NCBI RefSeq assembly: GCF_024713945.1 | Contig: NW_027461515.1 | Span: 62,001 to 126,000 of the forward strand | Source of the DNA: Dermatophagoides farinae | Taxonomy: Eukaryota > Arthropoda > Arachnida > Sarcoptiformes > Pyroglyphidae | DNA length: 64,000 bases | Direction of reading: 5' to 3' | Shown: in pieces, positions 41,125 through 49,941 of the stretch | Position numbering within the stretch: the stretch's first letter is position 1 | Layout of the letters: every line of letters starts with the position of its first letter | Program-made: the position numbers and the translations under genes | The notes under the pieces: generated by a model | Databases searched by the model: none | Seen by the model: only the letters and a program-made list of their open reading frames with translations | Told to the model about the DNA's origin: nothing

Positions 41125-41493
41125 ATGGCAAAAAAAAACGCAAACCAATTACGTAAAAAGACAAAGTTTTCAAAGAAAGCCAAAAAACAAAATAACGTTG
41201 ATGCTGCTACTCAAATCCAAAAATGGGCTAAAATGGAAACTATTGTGCTACAAAAAAAGTACAAGTCAGGGCCTAAAAACCTAGACCCTTTGGCTCAAGC
41301 GCACAAAGCAAAAAAAAAGTTTAAGATGCTGTCGATTAAAAAAAAACTAGACGTTGAAATGTCTAGCTTGATAAACACAGACATAATTCACGAAGACGAA
41401 CAACAACCAAAATCTGTCAAAAAAGAGAAAAAAATTTACACCTCTTACAAAACGCTGGCCAAACAAACATCAAACGTTCTAAAAAGTAACTAA
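41125..41493 (+). CDS. small lysine-rich protein, 122 aa
   Basis: A 122-residue, extremely basic protein (KKNANQLRKKTKFSKKAKKQ at the start, HKAKKKFKMLSIKKKLDV in the middle) with an acidic patch near residue 90. Composition of this kind is common among nucleolar ribosome-assembly factors and linker-type DNA-binding proteins, but no diagnostic motif is visible, so I leave it unnamed. The start is the ATG at 41125; an ATG seven bases upstream is out of frame. It ends three bases from the stop of the convergent gene at 41497. Confidence 0.6.
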   Translation: MAKKNANQLRKKTKFSKKAKKQNNVDAATQIQKWAKMETIVLQKKYKSGPKNLDPLAQAHKAKKKFKMLSIKKKLDVEMSSLINTDIIHEDEQQPKSVKKEKKIYTSYKTLAKQTSNVLKSN

Positions 41494-41496
41494 AAT

Positions 41497-42843
41497 TTAA
41501 AGGCGTGGTTCTAAACACGCAATTTCAGCCGCAATTTTTAGATCGAGATTTGGCAGGTGTGCTGCAACTTCTAGATAAACTTGCATTGCTTGCGAATAGA
41601 GTTCGTTATTCAGATTATCTTTGACATATAAATGGTTTAAAAAAAAATTTTGTTCGTGATCCTTGAAAATCCCAGAAGCCATCTTGGACAGTACTTTTTT
41701 TACGGTCAACTTCAAAAAAGTCAAGTGGTGGACTGCATTTATTAAAATGATGTAATCAATAGCAAAAAATATGCTGAGCCAGACAATCAATTCTATAATT
41801 CGGTTTGAAGCTTGGACGGAAAACATCAAGTTATCGTATTTAGCTAGAATTGTTGTGTAAAGGTCTTCGACATATATGAAACAACTTTTAGATTCTTTTA
41901 TCGTGTATAAATAGTCTTCATCTACGTTTTTCAAGTTGAAAACAGAAAAAACAAGCAGTTTGGCCAGCAGCATGTAATAAATGACGAAATCACACTCGTC
42001 TTTGTCCAGCAGACAGCAGTCGGATTTTAAATTTTTGTTGGACACGTTTAGCGAAGAACTAAGTCGCGTGTTCTGCTGACTGTTTTCGCTTGAAATACTG
42101 AGACAGTACTTTATAAATTGCAAAACGCTTTTAACTGACTTATCGTGCAGTTCATTATAAAGTTCCAAAAAGATTTTGTTGCTGTGAACTAGATATGACG
42201 CGAAGTACGGAGAAATTTTGTAGTTGATGTTTTGGAAATGAGACTTCATGCTGTTGAATAATTTTAAATCTTCAAGTTGAAATTTGTAAAGCATCAAAAC
42301 CTTATAAATGTCTGTGTATGCAGTATTTTGAAAAAAAAAAAAATGAACTGATCCTATGTACTGGTGAACAACTGAGTACAAACCTAGCAAAGAATTTACC
42401 GACAAATTCAACAGCATATTGTACATCCTTTCAAAGGATTGATAGGTATTCTGCAACATGAAACGCTGCAAACAGCTGATTTGTGAATTTTCCGAATATG
42501 TGAAGTTTTCTTGTTGCCTTTTTGTGAATTCATAAAGACAAAATACAAACACGTGTATTATGAGAAATTTTTGCAGTTCTATAAAAGAAATCTTCTGCTC
42601 AACAACAAAACTTTTGAAAATTTTGATACATATCTCTGATACATTGGCAGTTAGTTCGACTTTTTTCGACTCGGAAGCTGGTAACTGTCTTTTTTGCTTT
42701 CGTGTATAACTTGCTAAACTATCTAATACTTCAAACTTAAGTTTTATGGTGGACGCAACAACACTGTTTAGAGATTCTATATTCTTTAAAAAGAGCCCGT
42801 GATCAAACTTATTTACAAGTGAAAATTTGTTTTCATAATCCAT
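41497..42843 (-). CDS. hypothetical protein, 448 aa, helical
   Basis: I do not recognise this protein. It has 448 residues, is rich in Leu, Phe, Tyr and Ser and is predicted by eye to be almost entirely helical, with hydrophobic helices such as LQKFLIIHVFVFCLYEF and IIELIVWLSIFFAIDYIILI. The latter could be a membrane span or a buried helix. A Ser/Asn-rich loop with CCLLDKDEC lies near residue 280. It is divergent from the gene at 42972, with 128 bases between the starts. It could be a member of a vesicle-tethering or exocyst-like complex, but I have no motif to support that. Confidence 0.65.
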   Translation of the reverse strand: MDYENKFSLVNKFDHGLFLKNIESLNSVVASTIKLKFEVLDSLASYTRKQKRQLPASESKKVELTANVSEICIKIFKSFVVEQKISFIELQKFLIIHVFVFCLYEFTKRQQENFTYSENSQISCLQRFMLQNTYQSFERMYNMLLNLSVNSLLGLYSVVHQYIGSVHFFFFQNTAYTDIYKVLMLYKFQLEDLKLFNSMKSHFQNINYKISPYFASYLVHSNKIFLELYNELHDKSVKSVLQFIKYCLSISSENSQQNTRLSSSLNVSNKNLKSDCCLLDKDECDFVIYYMLLAKLLVFSVFNLKNVDEDYLYTIKESKSCFIYVEDLYTTILAKYDNLMFSVQASNRIIELIVWLSIFFAIDYIILINAVHHLTFLKLTVKKVLSKMASGIFKDHEQNFFLNHLYVKDNLNNELYSQAMQVYLEVAAHLPNLDLKIAAEIACLEPRL

Positions 42844-42971
42844 TCTAAATCAATTTATAATAAATAATTTCAATATTTGAAAAATAAAAAATTTAGTCCA
42901 AACCTCTTGTAATAATCAAATTGACTATGTTTATTTTGCATACGAGATATTGAATTTACGGGAAACAACAA

Positions 42972-44348
42972 ATGTTTGACACCTACTGTATTTTTGGCAA
43001 TAATAATTTGATTGAAGTGATAAATTCAAATACTCTGGGCATTTCTCATTACAAGAAGTTAAACGGTGAAATAAAAGACATTGCTATAAATGGCGAAGTA
43101 TGTTTGGTTTCTTATAAAAATAAAACAATCCTCTCTTGCTTTTCGTTGCATGACATCATAAAAGAATATAGGACATTTTCTATTCACGCGATTCCCAGCA
43201 GTATTGGTTTTAACAACTCTAAAAATGTTTTTTTTATCGTCTTGGAGGATCGTCAAATTTTATTTTACAATTTCAATACAGGCAGCAAACTTGCCAGCTT
43301 CCAGCTAGACAACTCTCACCCTGGCAAAATAAAAAAAGTTTGTTTCACAGAAAACGACCAATACGTTGTCGTCTTCACTAGTAACTGCGCGATTATGGTT
43401 TCGAGTAATGAATTGATCAACAAAAAAAAAGCCCAGTCAGCTAGTAAAAGCTGCTTATCTTTTGAAACTAATACATTTTCAAGTAGCTACAACATCGTAA
43501 CTTACAGACCTTTGAGCAACATAATAGATGTTTTGACTTATTCGATTTCGACCACTACCTATTTAATTTTGCTGTTGGACGACTTTTGGATAGAAATCTA
43601 CGATCCAAGTTGCGAGGAAATAGTATGTAAAATAAAGTACACTCAAGAGTGCAGAAAAATAGTTTTGACTTCTAGCAATAACATCGTTCTGTTGCACACT
43701 CAAAACCAGCGATCGTTGTTTAGTTTCATCAATTACAGCTTAAGCACTATAATCGACCAAGTTAATCTTTGTAAAGAAGAAAATAGTTCATGCTTAATTC
43801 TAAACTCACTTGTGTTTCATTCGCTAAACTCACCATTTGTTAAAGGAACCGAGTCCCTCGTTGGATTTAGTAATAAGCTCGATTTTATTTTTGCTTTTTC
43901 ACAAAATCACGTCTACGTGTTTGAGAATTTTGTGTTGAAAAACACCATTCCACACAGTTTAAGCAATGCAAGCCAAATTGTTTCTGAAACATTTATTGTT
44001 TTTACGCCGTTGGCAAAAGTGAATACCAAAATGAGAAATAAAATAGGATCATATACACCTATTTTTAAATTACTATCACCGGAATTCGTTTTAAATATGA
44101 AAAATGAAAACTTCACTGACACGGTTTTAGTAGACAAACATTATCTCATCGACAATACACTTACTTCTTTGGAAAATAGCGATTGGATCAATGGAATATC
44201 CAAAAATTTGGTTTATTTTAAGTATTCTAGTGAACAAATTGATGAAAGAATTACAATTAGCGAGAGTAAAATTAACAATTTGTATGAGATATTAGATGAA
44301 TTACTGTTGGAAATAACTAGCCAAGCCAATACTAATTTAGAAAGTTGA
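42972..44348 (+). CDS. WD40-like beta-propeller protein, possibly IPI3/WDR18
   Basis: A 458-residue protein with beta-propeller character: repeated strand groups such as FIVLEDRQILFYNFNTGSKL, GKIKKVCFTENDQYVVVFTS, LILLLDDFWIEIYDPSCEE and IVLTSSNNIVLLHTQNQRSL follow the spacing of WD40 blades. The C-terminal 35 residues (ISESKINNLYEILDELLLEI) form a probable helix or coiled coil. A propeller of this size with such a tail recalls IPI3/WDR18 of the Rix1 pre-60S complex, and several ribosome-assembly genes are in this window, but the match is weak and other WD40 families are possible. It converges with the gene at 44352, three bases between stops. Confidence 0.65.
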   Translation: MFDTYCIFGNNNLIEVINSNTLGISHYKKLNGEIKDIAINGEVCLVSYKNKTILSCFSLHDIIKEYRTFSIHAIPSSIGFNNSKNVFFIVLEDRQILFYNFNTGSKLASFQLDNSHPGKIKKVCFTENDQYVVVFTSNCAIMVSSNELINKKKAQSASKSCLSFETNTFSSSYNIVTYRPLSNIIDVLTYSISTTTYLILLLDDFWIEIYDPSCEEIVCKIKYTQECRKIVLTSSNNIVLLHTQNQRSLFSFINYSLSTIIDQVNLCKEENSSCLILNSLVFHSLNSPFVKGTESLVGFSNKLDFIFAFSQNHVYVFENFVLKNTIPHSLSNASQIVSETFIVFTPLAKVNTKMRNKIGSYTPIFKLLSPEFVLNMKNENFTDTVLVDKHYLIDNTLTSLENSDWINGISKNLVYFKYSSEQIDERITISESKINNLYEILDELLLEITSQANTNLES

Positions 44349-44351
44349 ACC

Positions 44352-44825
44352 TTAAATTTGGTAATTGTCTAGAATGGTAACGAGTAATTTCTGCACCGCC
44401 AGATCTTCATTTTTTTCAGTAGCATACGTTTTCAAAAAACTGTTGATAGCGTATAAAGAACTTGATATTTTTTCATAATACAATAAATCTGGAGATAAAC
44501 TTAATAAAAGGTTAAATAACTGTTCAAAGTCAAAATTTGTGGCGCTTCCGGAGCTTTTTATACAATTTCTCGACATAGTTTCGATTTGTTTTGTAGTTGT
44601 TGCTACTTGTTCGTCTGATTGATAGTTTTTTAATATTCTAACTTCATTCGCCCACCAGTTGTACAATTTGCTCGAGTGTTTTGAAGTGGGAACTATGTCA
44701 AAATTCTCAAGTTGTTCATTATCCGTATCATTTAAATTATCCGCATCTATTTGAAAAGCTTTTCGTCTTTCTAAATTTGCTTTTATCAAAAATTCACGAG
44801 TGAGCTCATCATTTTCAAAACTCAT
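44352..44825 (-). CDS. hypothetical protein, 157 aa
   Basis: I do not recognise this protein. It has 157 residues: an acidic N-terminal third (DADNLNDTDNEQLENFD), a central segment with two Trp residues (SKLYNWWANEVRILKNYQ) and a helical C-terminus (FEQLFNLLLSLSPDLLYYEK to LVTILDNYQI). No membrane segment or targeting signal. It shares a short divergent promoter of 41 bases with the gene at 44867, and its stop is three bases from that of its convergent neighbour. Such size and composition suit a small subunit of a complex, but no function can be given. Confidence 0.6.
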   Translation of the reverse strand: MSFENDELTREFLIKANLERRKAFQIDADNLNDTDNEQLENFDIVPTSKHSSKLYNWWANEVRILKNYQSDEQVATTTKQIETMSRNCIKSSGSATNFDFEQLFNLLLSLSPDLLYYEKISSSLYAINSFLKTYATEKNEDLAVQKLLVTILDNYQI

Positions 44826-44866
44826 TGAAATCTAAATAGTTTTTTAAATTTTAAATAAATATTATT

Positions 44867-45247
44867 ATGAGTAGTAATGTGCTGAAAATACTTCGTAACA
44901 AAGAAAACTTTCACTTTGACAACTTAAAAAGCGTCACAGGAAATTTTAATCTAAACTTTTCAGTTTATAAATCAAATAATTTGGTTCATCTTTCAGAACT
45001 AGACGTTACACAGCCGTTTGAATATGTGACCGATGAAAACTTTGAAAAGTATTATTCTCAAATCATAGACACTAAAAATCTTCCAGTAAAATTAAACGGT
45101 AGTTACAAATCATTGTACAGCTTGATGCTCGCAATATCGAGCTTAAATTCAAATATTTTTGCTATTAAAAATAATATTTTGGTTCTTTATGATATTAGTG
45201 ATGAACTTTACAAGAAAATTTGTTCTATCGCTCAACCCACTAAATAG
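44867..45247 (+). CDS. hypothetical protein, 126 aa
   Basis: I do not recognise this protein. The 126 residues alternate strands and helices (GNFNLNFSVYKSNNLVHLSE, NGSYKSLYSLMLAISSLNSN, NNILVLYDISDELYKKICS) and look like a single small globular domain. No membrane span, no cysteine motif. The start ATG at 44867 lies 41 bases from the start of the divergent gene at 44825, so the two must share a very compact promoter. Frame, ATG and codon use support a real gene. Confidence 0.6.
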   Translation: MSSNVLKILRNKENFHFDNLKSVTGNFNLNFSVYKSNNLVHLSELDVTQPFEYVTDENFEKYYSQIIDTKNLPVKLNGSYKSLYSLMLAISSLNSNIFAIKNNILVLYDISDELYKKICSIAQPTK

Positions 45248-45428
45248 CTAAATATTGATTAAATTTTATCAGCAGTTATATACTAATAACATTATGCAGT
45301 GCTTTGATAGATTTAGCAAGTCAAATAAAATAGTGTTTGAACAATGTTTATAGGAAAACTTCTTTGTGCATTTTTACACAGCTAGTTAATTAGTGTTAAC
45401 TGATTTGTTTAAGTGACAACTCGTAAAT

Positions 45429-46478
45429 ATGGATTACTACCGAATTCAAGAAAGTGAGTGGATCGCTTGGGAGCACATTGTTTCTGAAATTGAACAAATA
45501 TCCGACTGGGTCAATACAAAGGAATTTATCGTTCACTTAGTTTCAAATTTTGCGCCTAATGAACATCGGAACATTGGAATTTTGCAGCTTGCAGAACTAG
45601 GTTACATAGCTGGTTGTACTTTCGATGAAATTATATTATTTTTGGATTTATTTATTGCAATTTTTAAATCAAGAAGGTTTAAGCGAAGTAACGTTTTAGC
45701 AACTTTACTAATTTTGAAAATTGTTTTTGATAGTAAAGCTACCGGAAAAAAGATTCCTTTAGTTGTGGCAAATGGATTCTGTCAATTACTCTTTTTAATA
45801 AGTTGTAGTCCAGTTACCAGTGAAACTTATATTTGTGATTTTCGTGATTTCGATATCAGAACAAATACTTCTATTTGTTGTAAAATCACACGGAAAATGG
45901 GATTTATTGGCCATTACGCTTACATTCCCAACTATACTATTTTTAAAATCAGATTTGGTTCAAGCATAACAACCTTGTTCAATTTAGCTGTCTACTTAAT
46001 GGTAGATTTACGATATATGCCCTTTCATTCTTTTTACAATTCTATCAAAGGTACAAGTTTTATAGAGCAAGTTTCGTACGTTTGTAATTTATTTACATGT
46101 TTTAATGAAGAATATAAACACGTACTTTACCGTTCAATTGAACCCTGCATAAAAAATGCTATACCACTGGATAAGCTTACAATGCGACTATGGCGTCCGC
46201 ATATTAGAAGATCGATGCATTCGTGTTACAGTAAAGTTTATTTGAATTCTTATGATCGTCCAGCTTATAATATTATTACACCTAATGTTTTATTTCCGAC
46301 CACGCTAGCGTATGATGGAAAAGCTAGGACAACTACTGAAAAAAATGACAAAAGAAATTTATTCTCCCGATCTAAATTTACCTCAGTATCTTCTACAGCT
46401 AGTGCTGACTATGATCTCCAAGACTCAATGTCCAAAAAAAACTTGCATCGCGAATTTGGTAAAATAATATTAGAATAA
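45429..46478 (+). CDS. hypothetical protein, 349 aa
   Basis: I do not recognise this protein. It has 349 residues with several hydrophobic helices, among them FDEIILFLDLFIAIF, VLATLLILKIVF, LVVANGFCQLLFLI and TTLFNLAVYLMVDLRY, that could be membrane-associated or the core of a helical solenoid. The last 60 residues are Ser/Thr/Lys rich and disordered. Its stop codon is only seven bases from the end of the antisense tRNA-Arg gene at 46486, so its mRNA 3' end must run through that gene. No related family came to mind. Confidence 0.65.
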   Translation: MDYYRIQESEWIAWEHIVSEIEQISDWVNTKEFIVHLVSNFAPNEHRNIGILQLAELGYIAGCTFDEIILFLDLFIAIFKSRRFKRSNVLATLLILKIVFDSKATGKKIPLVVANGFCQLLFLISCSPVTSETYICDFRDFDIRTNTSICCKITRKMGFIGHYAYIPNYTIFKIRFGSSITTLFNLAVYLMVDLRYMPFHSFYNSIKGTSFIEQVSYVCNLFTCFNEEYKHVLYRSIEPCIKNAIPLDKLTMRLWRPHIRRSMHSCYSKVYLNSYDRPAYNIITPNVLFPTTLAYDGKARTTTEKNDKRNLFSRSKFTSVSSTASADYDLQDSMSKKNLHREFGKIILE

Positions 46479-46485
46479 AATAATA

Positions 46486-46557
46486 AGACGCTACCGGGGT
46501 TCGAACCCGGAATCCCCAGTTTCGTAGACTGATGCCATACCATTAGGCCATAGCGCC
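46486..46557 (-). tRNA. tRNA-Arg (anticodon ACG)
   Basis: 72 bases on the minus strand. The acceptor stem pairs GGCGCTA with TAGCGTC with one wobble; the D arm (GGCCTAATGG) and the T arm with loop TTCGAAC fit standard A- and B-box sequences. The anticodon stem TCAGT/ACTGG encloses CTACGAA, giving ACG, which reads CGN arginine after A-to-I editing. No intron and no encoded CCA. Confidence 0.92.
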
Positions 46558-46794
46558 TAACGATTCAATTGAAATATAATTAATTCTTGTAAATTGAACT
46601 GTGACTTGTTTATACATGCTAATGAGTAATTATTTATCAAATCGCTAATAACAAAAATTTTAATTTTTTACAATTTTATCGCAACAATTCCCAAGTTAAA
46701 CATCTGATATCGTTAATGCGAGAAGCAGATATGCATTTATACGACTTTTGAAACGCGATTTCCTACGGCAGCTAATGCCATTTAATTAGCTAGC

Positions 46795-46866
46795 GGCCGT
46801 TTGGTCTAGTGGTATGATTCTTCTTTAGGGTAGAAGAGGTCCTGGGTTCGATTCCCAGAACGGCCC
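46795..46866 (+). tRNA. tRNA-Pro (anticodon AGG)
   Basis: 72 bases. The acceptor stem pairs GGCCGTT with AACGGCC; A-box TGGTCTAGTGG and B-box GGTTCGATTCC are present. The anticodon stem CTTCT/AGAAG encloses TTAGGGT, giving AGG, a proline tRNA that reads CCN after A-to-I editing. The body closely matches typical eukaryotic tRNA-Pro. A T run follows within 20 bases as a possible terminator. Confidence 0.93.
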
Positions 46867-46963
46867 CATATTGTTTTATTTATCGTTTTTTAATTTAGGC
46901 TTAACAAAATAAAAATTATTTTTTTATTTTAAGCTTTTAGTCTTCAAAAGTAAATGAGATTCC

Positions 46964-47377
46964 ATGAGTGAGAATGAAATATTAAATAATTTAAGCGACG
47001 CAGATGACTTTAACAGCGATTTCGATAATCTAAGCGATGCTTCTTTGAATAATCAAACAAATGATGACATAAACAGCAGTATCATTTTCCCTGCTGAAGA
47101 CGAAACTAACCATCGCCCTAATACACGTCCTGCAATCGGTGCAAGAAAAACATCTCCCTACATGACACGATTTGAAAAAGCTAAATTGATCGGAACGAGA
47201 GCATTACAAATCAGCTTGGGCGCTCCGTTGACGGTTCAAGTTGATTGTGAAAGTGATCCAATTATCCTTGCGGAAAGAGAACTTATCGCCAAAACTATTC
47301 CTTTCATTGTTCGAAGATATCTGCCCAACGGCGAGTACGAAGACTGGAGTGTATCAGAACTGCTACTAAATAATTAA
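46964..47377 (+). CDS. RPB6: RNA polymerase common subunit RPB6 (RPABC2)
   Basis: Small subunit shared by RNA polymerases I, II and III, which stabilises the clamp and core assembly. The 137-residue protein has an acidic, disordered N-terminus (residues 1-50) and the conserved C-terminal fold: TSPYMTRFEKAKLIGTRALQ, ISLGAPLTVQV, then DPIILAERELIAKTIPFIVR and RYLPNGEYEDWSVSELL. This matches the family nearly residue for residue, and the length is normal (human is 127). It lies 97 bases downstream of tRNA-Pro. No intron. Confidence 0.97.
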   Translation: MSENEILNNLSDADDFNSDFDNLSDASLNNQTNDDINSSIIFPAEDETNHRPNTRPAIGARKTSPYMTRFEKAKLIGTRALQISLGAPLTVQVDCESDPIILAERELIAKTIPFIVRRYLPNGEYEDWSVSELLLNN

Positions 47378-47557
47378 AATTCTACACATTCACCTGATTT
47401 CAATTTATAATTTTCTATAATCCAATATTTTCAAACTGCTCAGCATTTTATCTGATTTCTTTAAATATTTTTTTTCTTAAAAATTATTTAATCTTAGTAT
47501 TAATTTTTTTATCCAACTCTTTAGCAATTTATATAGTGGATAATTTTTCTGCATGGC

Positions 47558-49486
47558 ATGTCGTACTTCTTGATTAAAAAAGTTAATTCGAATAATCATG
47601 TGGAGGACAAGATAAGCATCGAGTTAGAAGAAAAGATTGATGATAAAACGTACAATGCAGAATCCATTGTTCAGGAAATAAGCTGCAACGAAAAAGCTCT
47701 TCGAGACCGCGTAGGCATTGAAAAATTCTTGCGAGCGTTTGGTACAGCTATTGTAGCGTTTTTGCCGAACATTTTGCTGTTACTCCAGACATATCTATTT
47801 TTGTTGAATTTTAATGGTAAGTAACTAGCTTGAAAATTTTATAGTTAAAAAATTACACGTTCTGTTACTTGTCGAACTGACACTTCACTATTTGTTGATT
47901 TTGATTTCTATTTGTTTATACCACACGAATGAACACATTTGGAGGGCGTGTAGTTTGGACATGTCAATAGCCAAGTTCAGTATATTGGCTTTTTTCACAG
48001 TAATTCTGATTCGCATCTTACTGATATTTTTTTTACTGATGATGCCTGCTTATTTCACCTATTGGACTACTTTTGAGATTTTGTTTATCACTATTTTTAC
48101 TTTTACATCCTTAGCAGTGAACTGGCACGCGATATTCAAACCATTGACTTGGTCTCTTAGAAACCGTTTTGACAAAGTATTAAAGTCAAGTTTACAAATT
48201 CGAAAAACACTGGTTTACTCGCTTGTAATTTTTATTTTTTCAGTATATGTGTTGAGAATGGTTGATTTTTTTCAGCTCCCCACTTATTTGATACTTTTAC
48301 TGATATCCCACGTCAATTTCTTGGATAAAATAAAGATAAAGACAAACGTTTCAGTAAATTCTATGTGTTTGTCGTTTAGCGCGATTTACCAATACGTAAG
48401 TTTGTTTCGACTCCTAGGCGGATCGCTGCTTTCACTAGCACTGGTGAAATGCTTGCTAAATTTCAGAATGATGCTTAATAACATACTTTACGCGAACTAT
48501 CTTACAAATAGCAATGAAATTCTCATTGCGCTGAACTCTGCCCACATCGATTTGCAGCAGCTCGCACTGTTCATCGCTAACAACTGTTTGAGCGATTTGG
48601 ACCCAAGCTATTTCAAAAACGGGAAACCCAATTTTGTCGAACACGAATCTAAAATTATTTGTACGGATTCTAAACAATACTACGCAGTTCTAAACGAAAA
48701 GTTCGAACCATTGCATTATAACCTGTCTAAATCTTGGTATCAGCGTTTTGGTTCAGTTTTTCTAATTCTAGTCTCTCAAGTTCTTATTACAGTTTTCCCT
48801 AAAAGATTTGAAAGTTATCATTACTGCTCAGGCTCAAAAATAACTTCCTGTATTGCCATAAACAAGAAACACTTAAATGTACTTACGCCTGTGGCAGCAG
48901 CGTTCTTTGAACAGGAATCACTGCTCAAATTTAGCATAGAGAAAAAATGCAAAATGATCGTGCAAGAGTCAAAGATCTTTGTAGAACAAATATATGAGTT
49001 TTTCCAATTAAAGCCGACAAAGTCTACACGGGTAGTAGTTTTGCCTGCTATTTTGCTTCTCAATATGAAAAAAACATTATGCCGTTTGTTCTTAACTTCT
49101 GAAAAGCAGTTTCCTATAAACATAAAATATTTCGACCGAATCAAAGCATTAAGCGAACGATCTGGTTCGAACGTTCTATCTTATCGTGATTACTGCAAAC
49201 TAATGAAAGAATTATCTAATTTGCTCGTCGAGATTTTGACTTTAACGAACCTTGCGGAAAATCTTCTTTGTAAAACTAATCAATTAGAAAAACAACAACC
49301 CCCTGTCAATTCGAGCATTGATGATATCAGCCAACTAACTAAAGTAAGTTTAAACTGTTCTAATTTTTTTAGGCGATTAGCAAATTGTATAACTTTTTGA
49401 ATTTCGACGCTGAGCTGTCACGCTGGACGTCGAAAATTGTGAAAAAGCTAATCGAAGTTTGTCCAGCTATTCAAAGCCCTAAGTAG
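47558..49486 (+). CDS. multi-pass membrane protein, two short introns (NDC1-like layout)
   Basis: Three exons (47558-47816, 47845-49343, 49373-49486) give 623 residues. After an acidic cytosolic start of about 70 residues come about six membrane helices in the first 280 residues (AIVAFLPNILLLLQTYLFLL, ILAFFTVILIRILLIFFLLM, LVYSLVIFIFSVYVLRMV). A long soluble C-terminal half follows, with one more hydrophobic stretch (VFLILVSQVLITVF). Six N-terminal spans plus a cytosolic C-terminal domain is the layout of the nuclear-pore anchor NDC1/TMEM48, but no sequence motif confirms it, so I do not assign a name. Both introns are needed: the frame changes at each and stops shortly after without splicing. 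Confidence 0.75.
47817..47844 (+). other. 28-base spliceosomal intron
   Basis: Starts GTAAGT and ends TTATAG, phase 1. It joins two frames of the same membrane protein within its transmembrane region. Confidence 0.87.
49344..49372 (+). other. 29-base spliceosomal intron
   Basis: Starts GTAAGT and ends TTTTAG, phase 0. Splicing replaces a 19-residue unrelated ending by a 37-residue helical C-terminus. Confidence 0.75.
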
Positions 49487-49510
49487 CTAAATTTATTTAT
49501 GTAAAAATAA

Positions 49511-49891
49511 TTATCCAAAACCGGCGTACATGTTAGCTTCTTTGTGTGTGTAAGGGTTAGCCACATCATACAATACTTTTTTTGTTTGCCTTTTATGTGG
49601 TTTAGTTTTTAAGTGCGCTAAAAGAGTTTACATTTAAAAGAACTTACTTTCCAATGTTGCTGCGTTAGTAAAATTTCTGCAGCACGTTGCGCAGTAAAAC
49701 TCGCCGCAGCCAGGTAGATCGACATCTTGTTCCGGTTTCCAGCCCGATTGGAGCTGCTCAACAACTAAAAAATATATTTTTTTTTGCATACCTATATCTG
49801 CATCTAATTTATGACTGACTGATCGTTTATTCGTTCTTACAGCGTCGACGGAGTGATTAGAATTCGTTACTTTACGTTGCTTAACGCTCAT
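49511..49891 (-). CDS. BUD20: BUD20/ZNF593-type C2H2 zinc-finger protein, two short introns
   Basis: Shuttling pre-60S ribosomal export factor. Exons 49891-49792, 49764-49648 and 49617-49511 give 107 residues. The family signature spans the second junction: DVDLPGCGEFYCATCCRNF, then the zinc-binding histidines in THLKTKPHKRQTKK, completing a C2H2 finger whose second half is encoded only after splicing. The tail YTHKEANMYAGFG matches the conserved C-terminal YTxEEAExxxGxG element. The N-terminus is basic (SVKQRKV, RTNKRSVSHK), as in the family. The start is the ATG at 49891. The gene converges with the membrane protein at 49486, 24 bases between stops. The first intron is less certain than the second. 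Confidence 0.88.
49618..49647 (-). other. 30-base spliceosomal intron in BUD20
   Basis: On the minus strand it starts GTAAGT and ends TTTTAG, phase 1. It splits the C2H2 finger between its Cys and His pairs; splicing restores both. Confidence 0.9.
49765..49791 (-). other. 27-base candidate intron in BUD20
   Basis: On the minus strand it starts GTATGC and ends TTTTAG. It has no in-frame stop and its length is a multiple of three, so retention would just insert nine hydrophobic and basic residues. The non-consensus donor makes it the weakest intron here. Confidence 0.55.
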
Positions 49892-49941
49892 AAAATAATT
49901 TAGCCGCAAGATTTCGAAATATAAAATTTTGCCAAAAAAAA

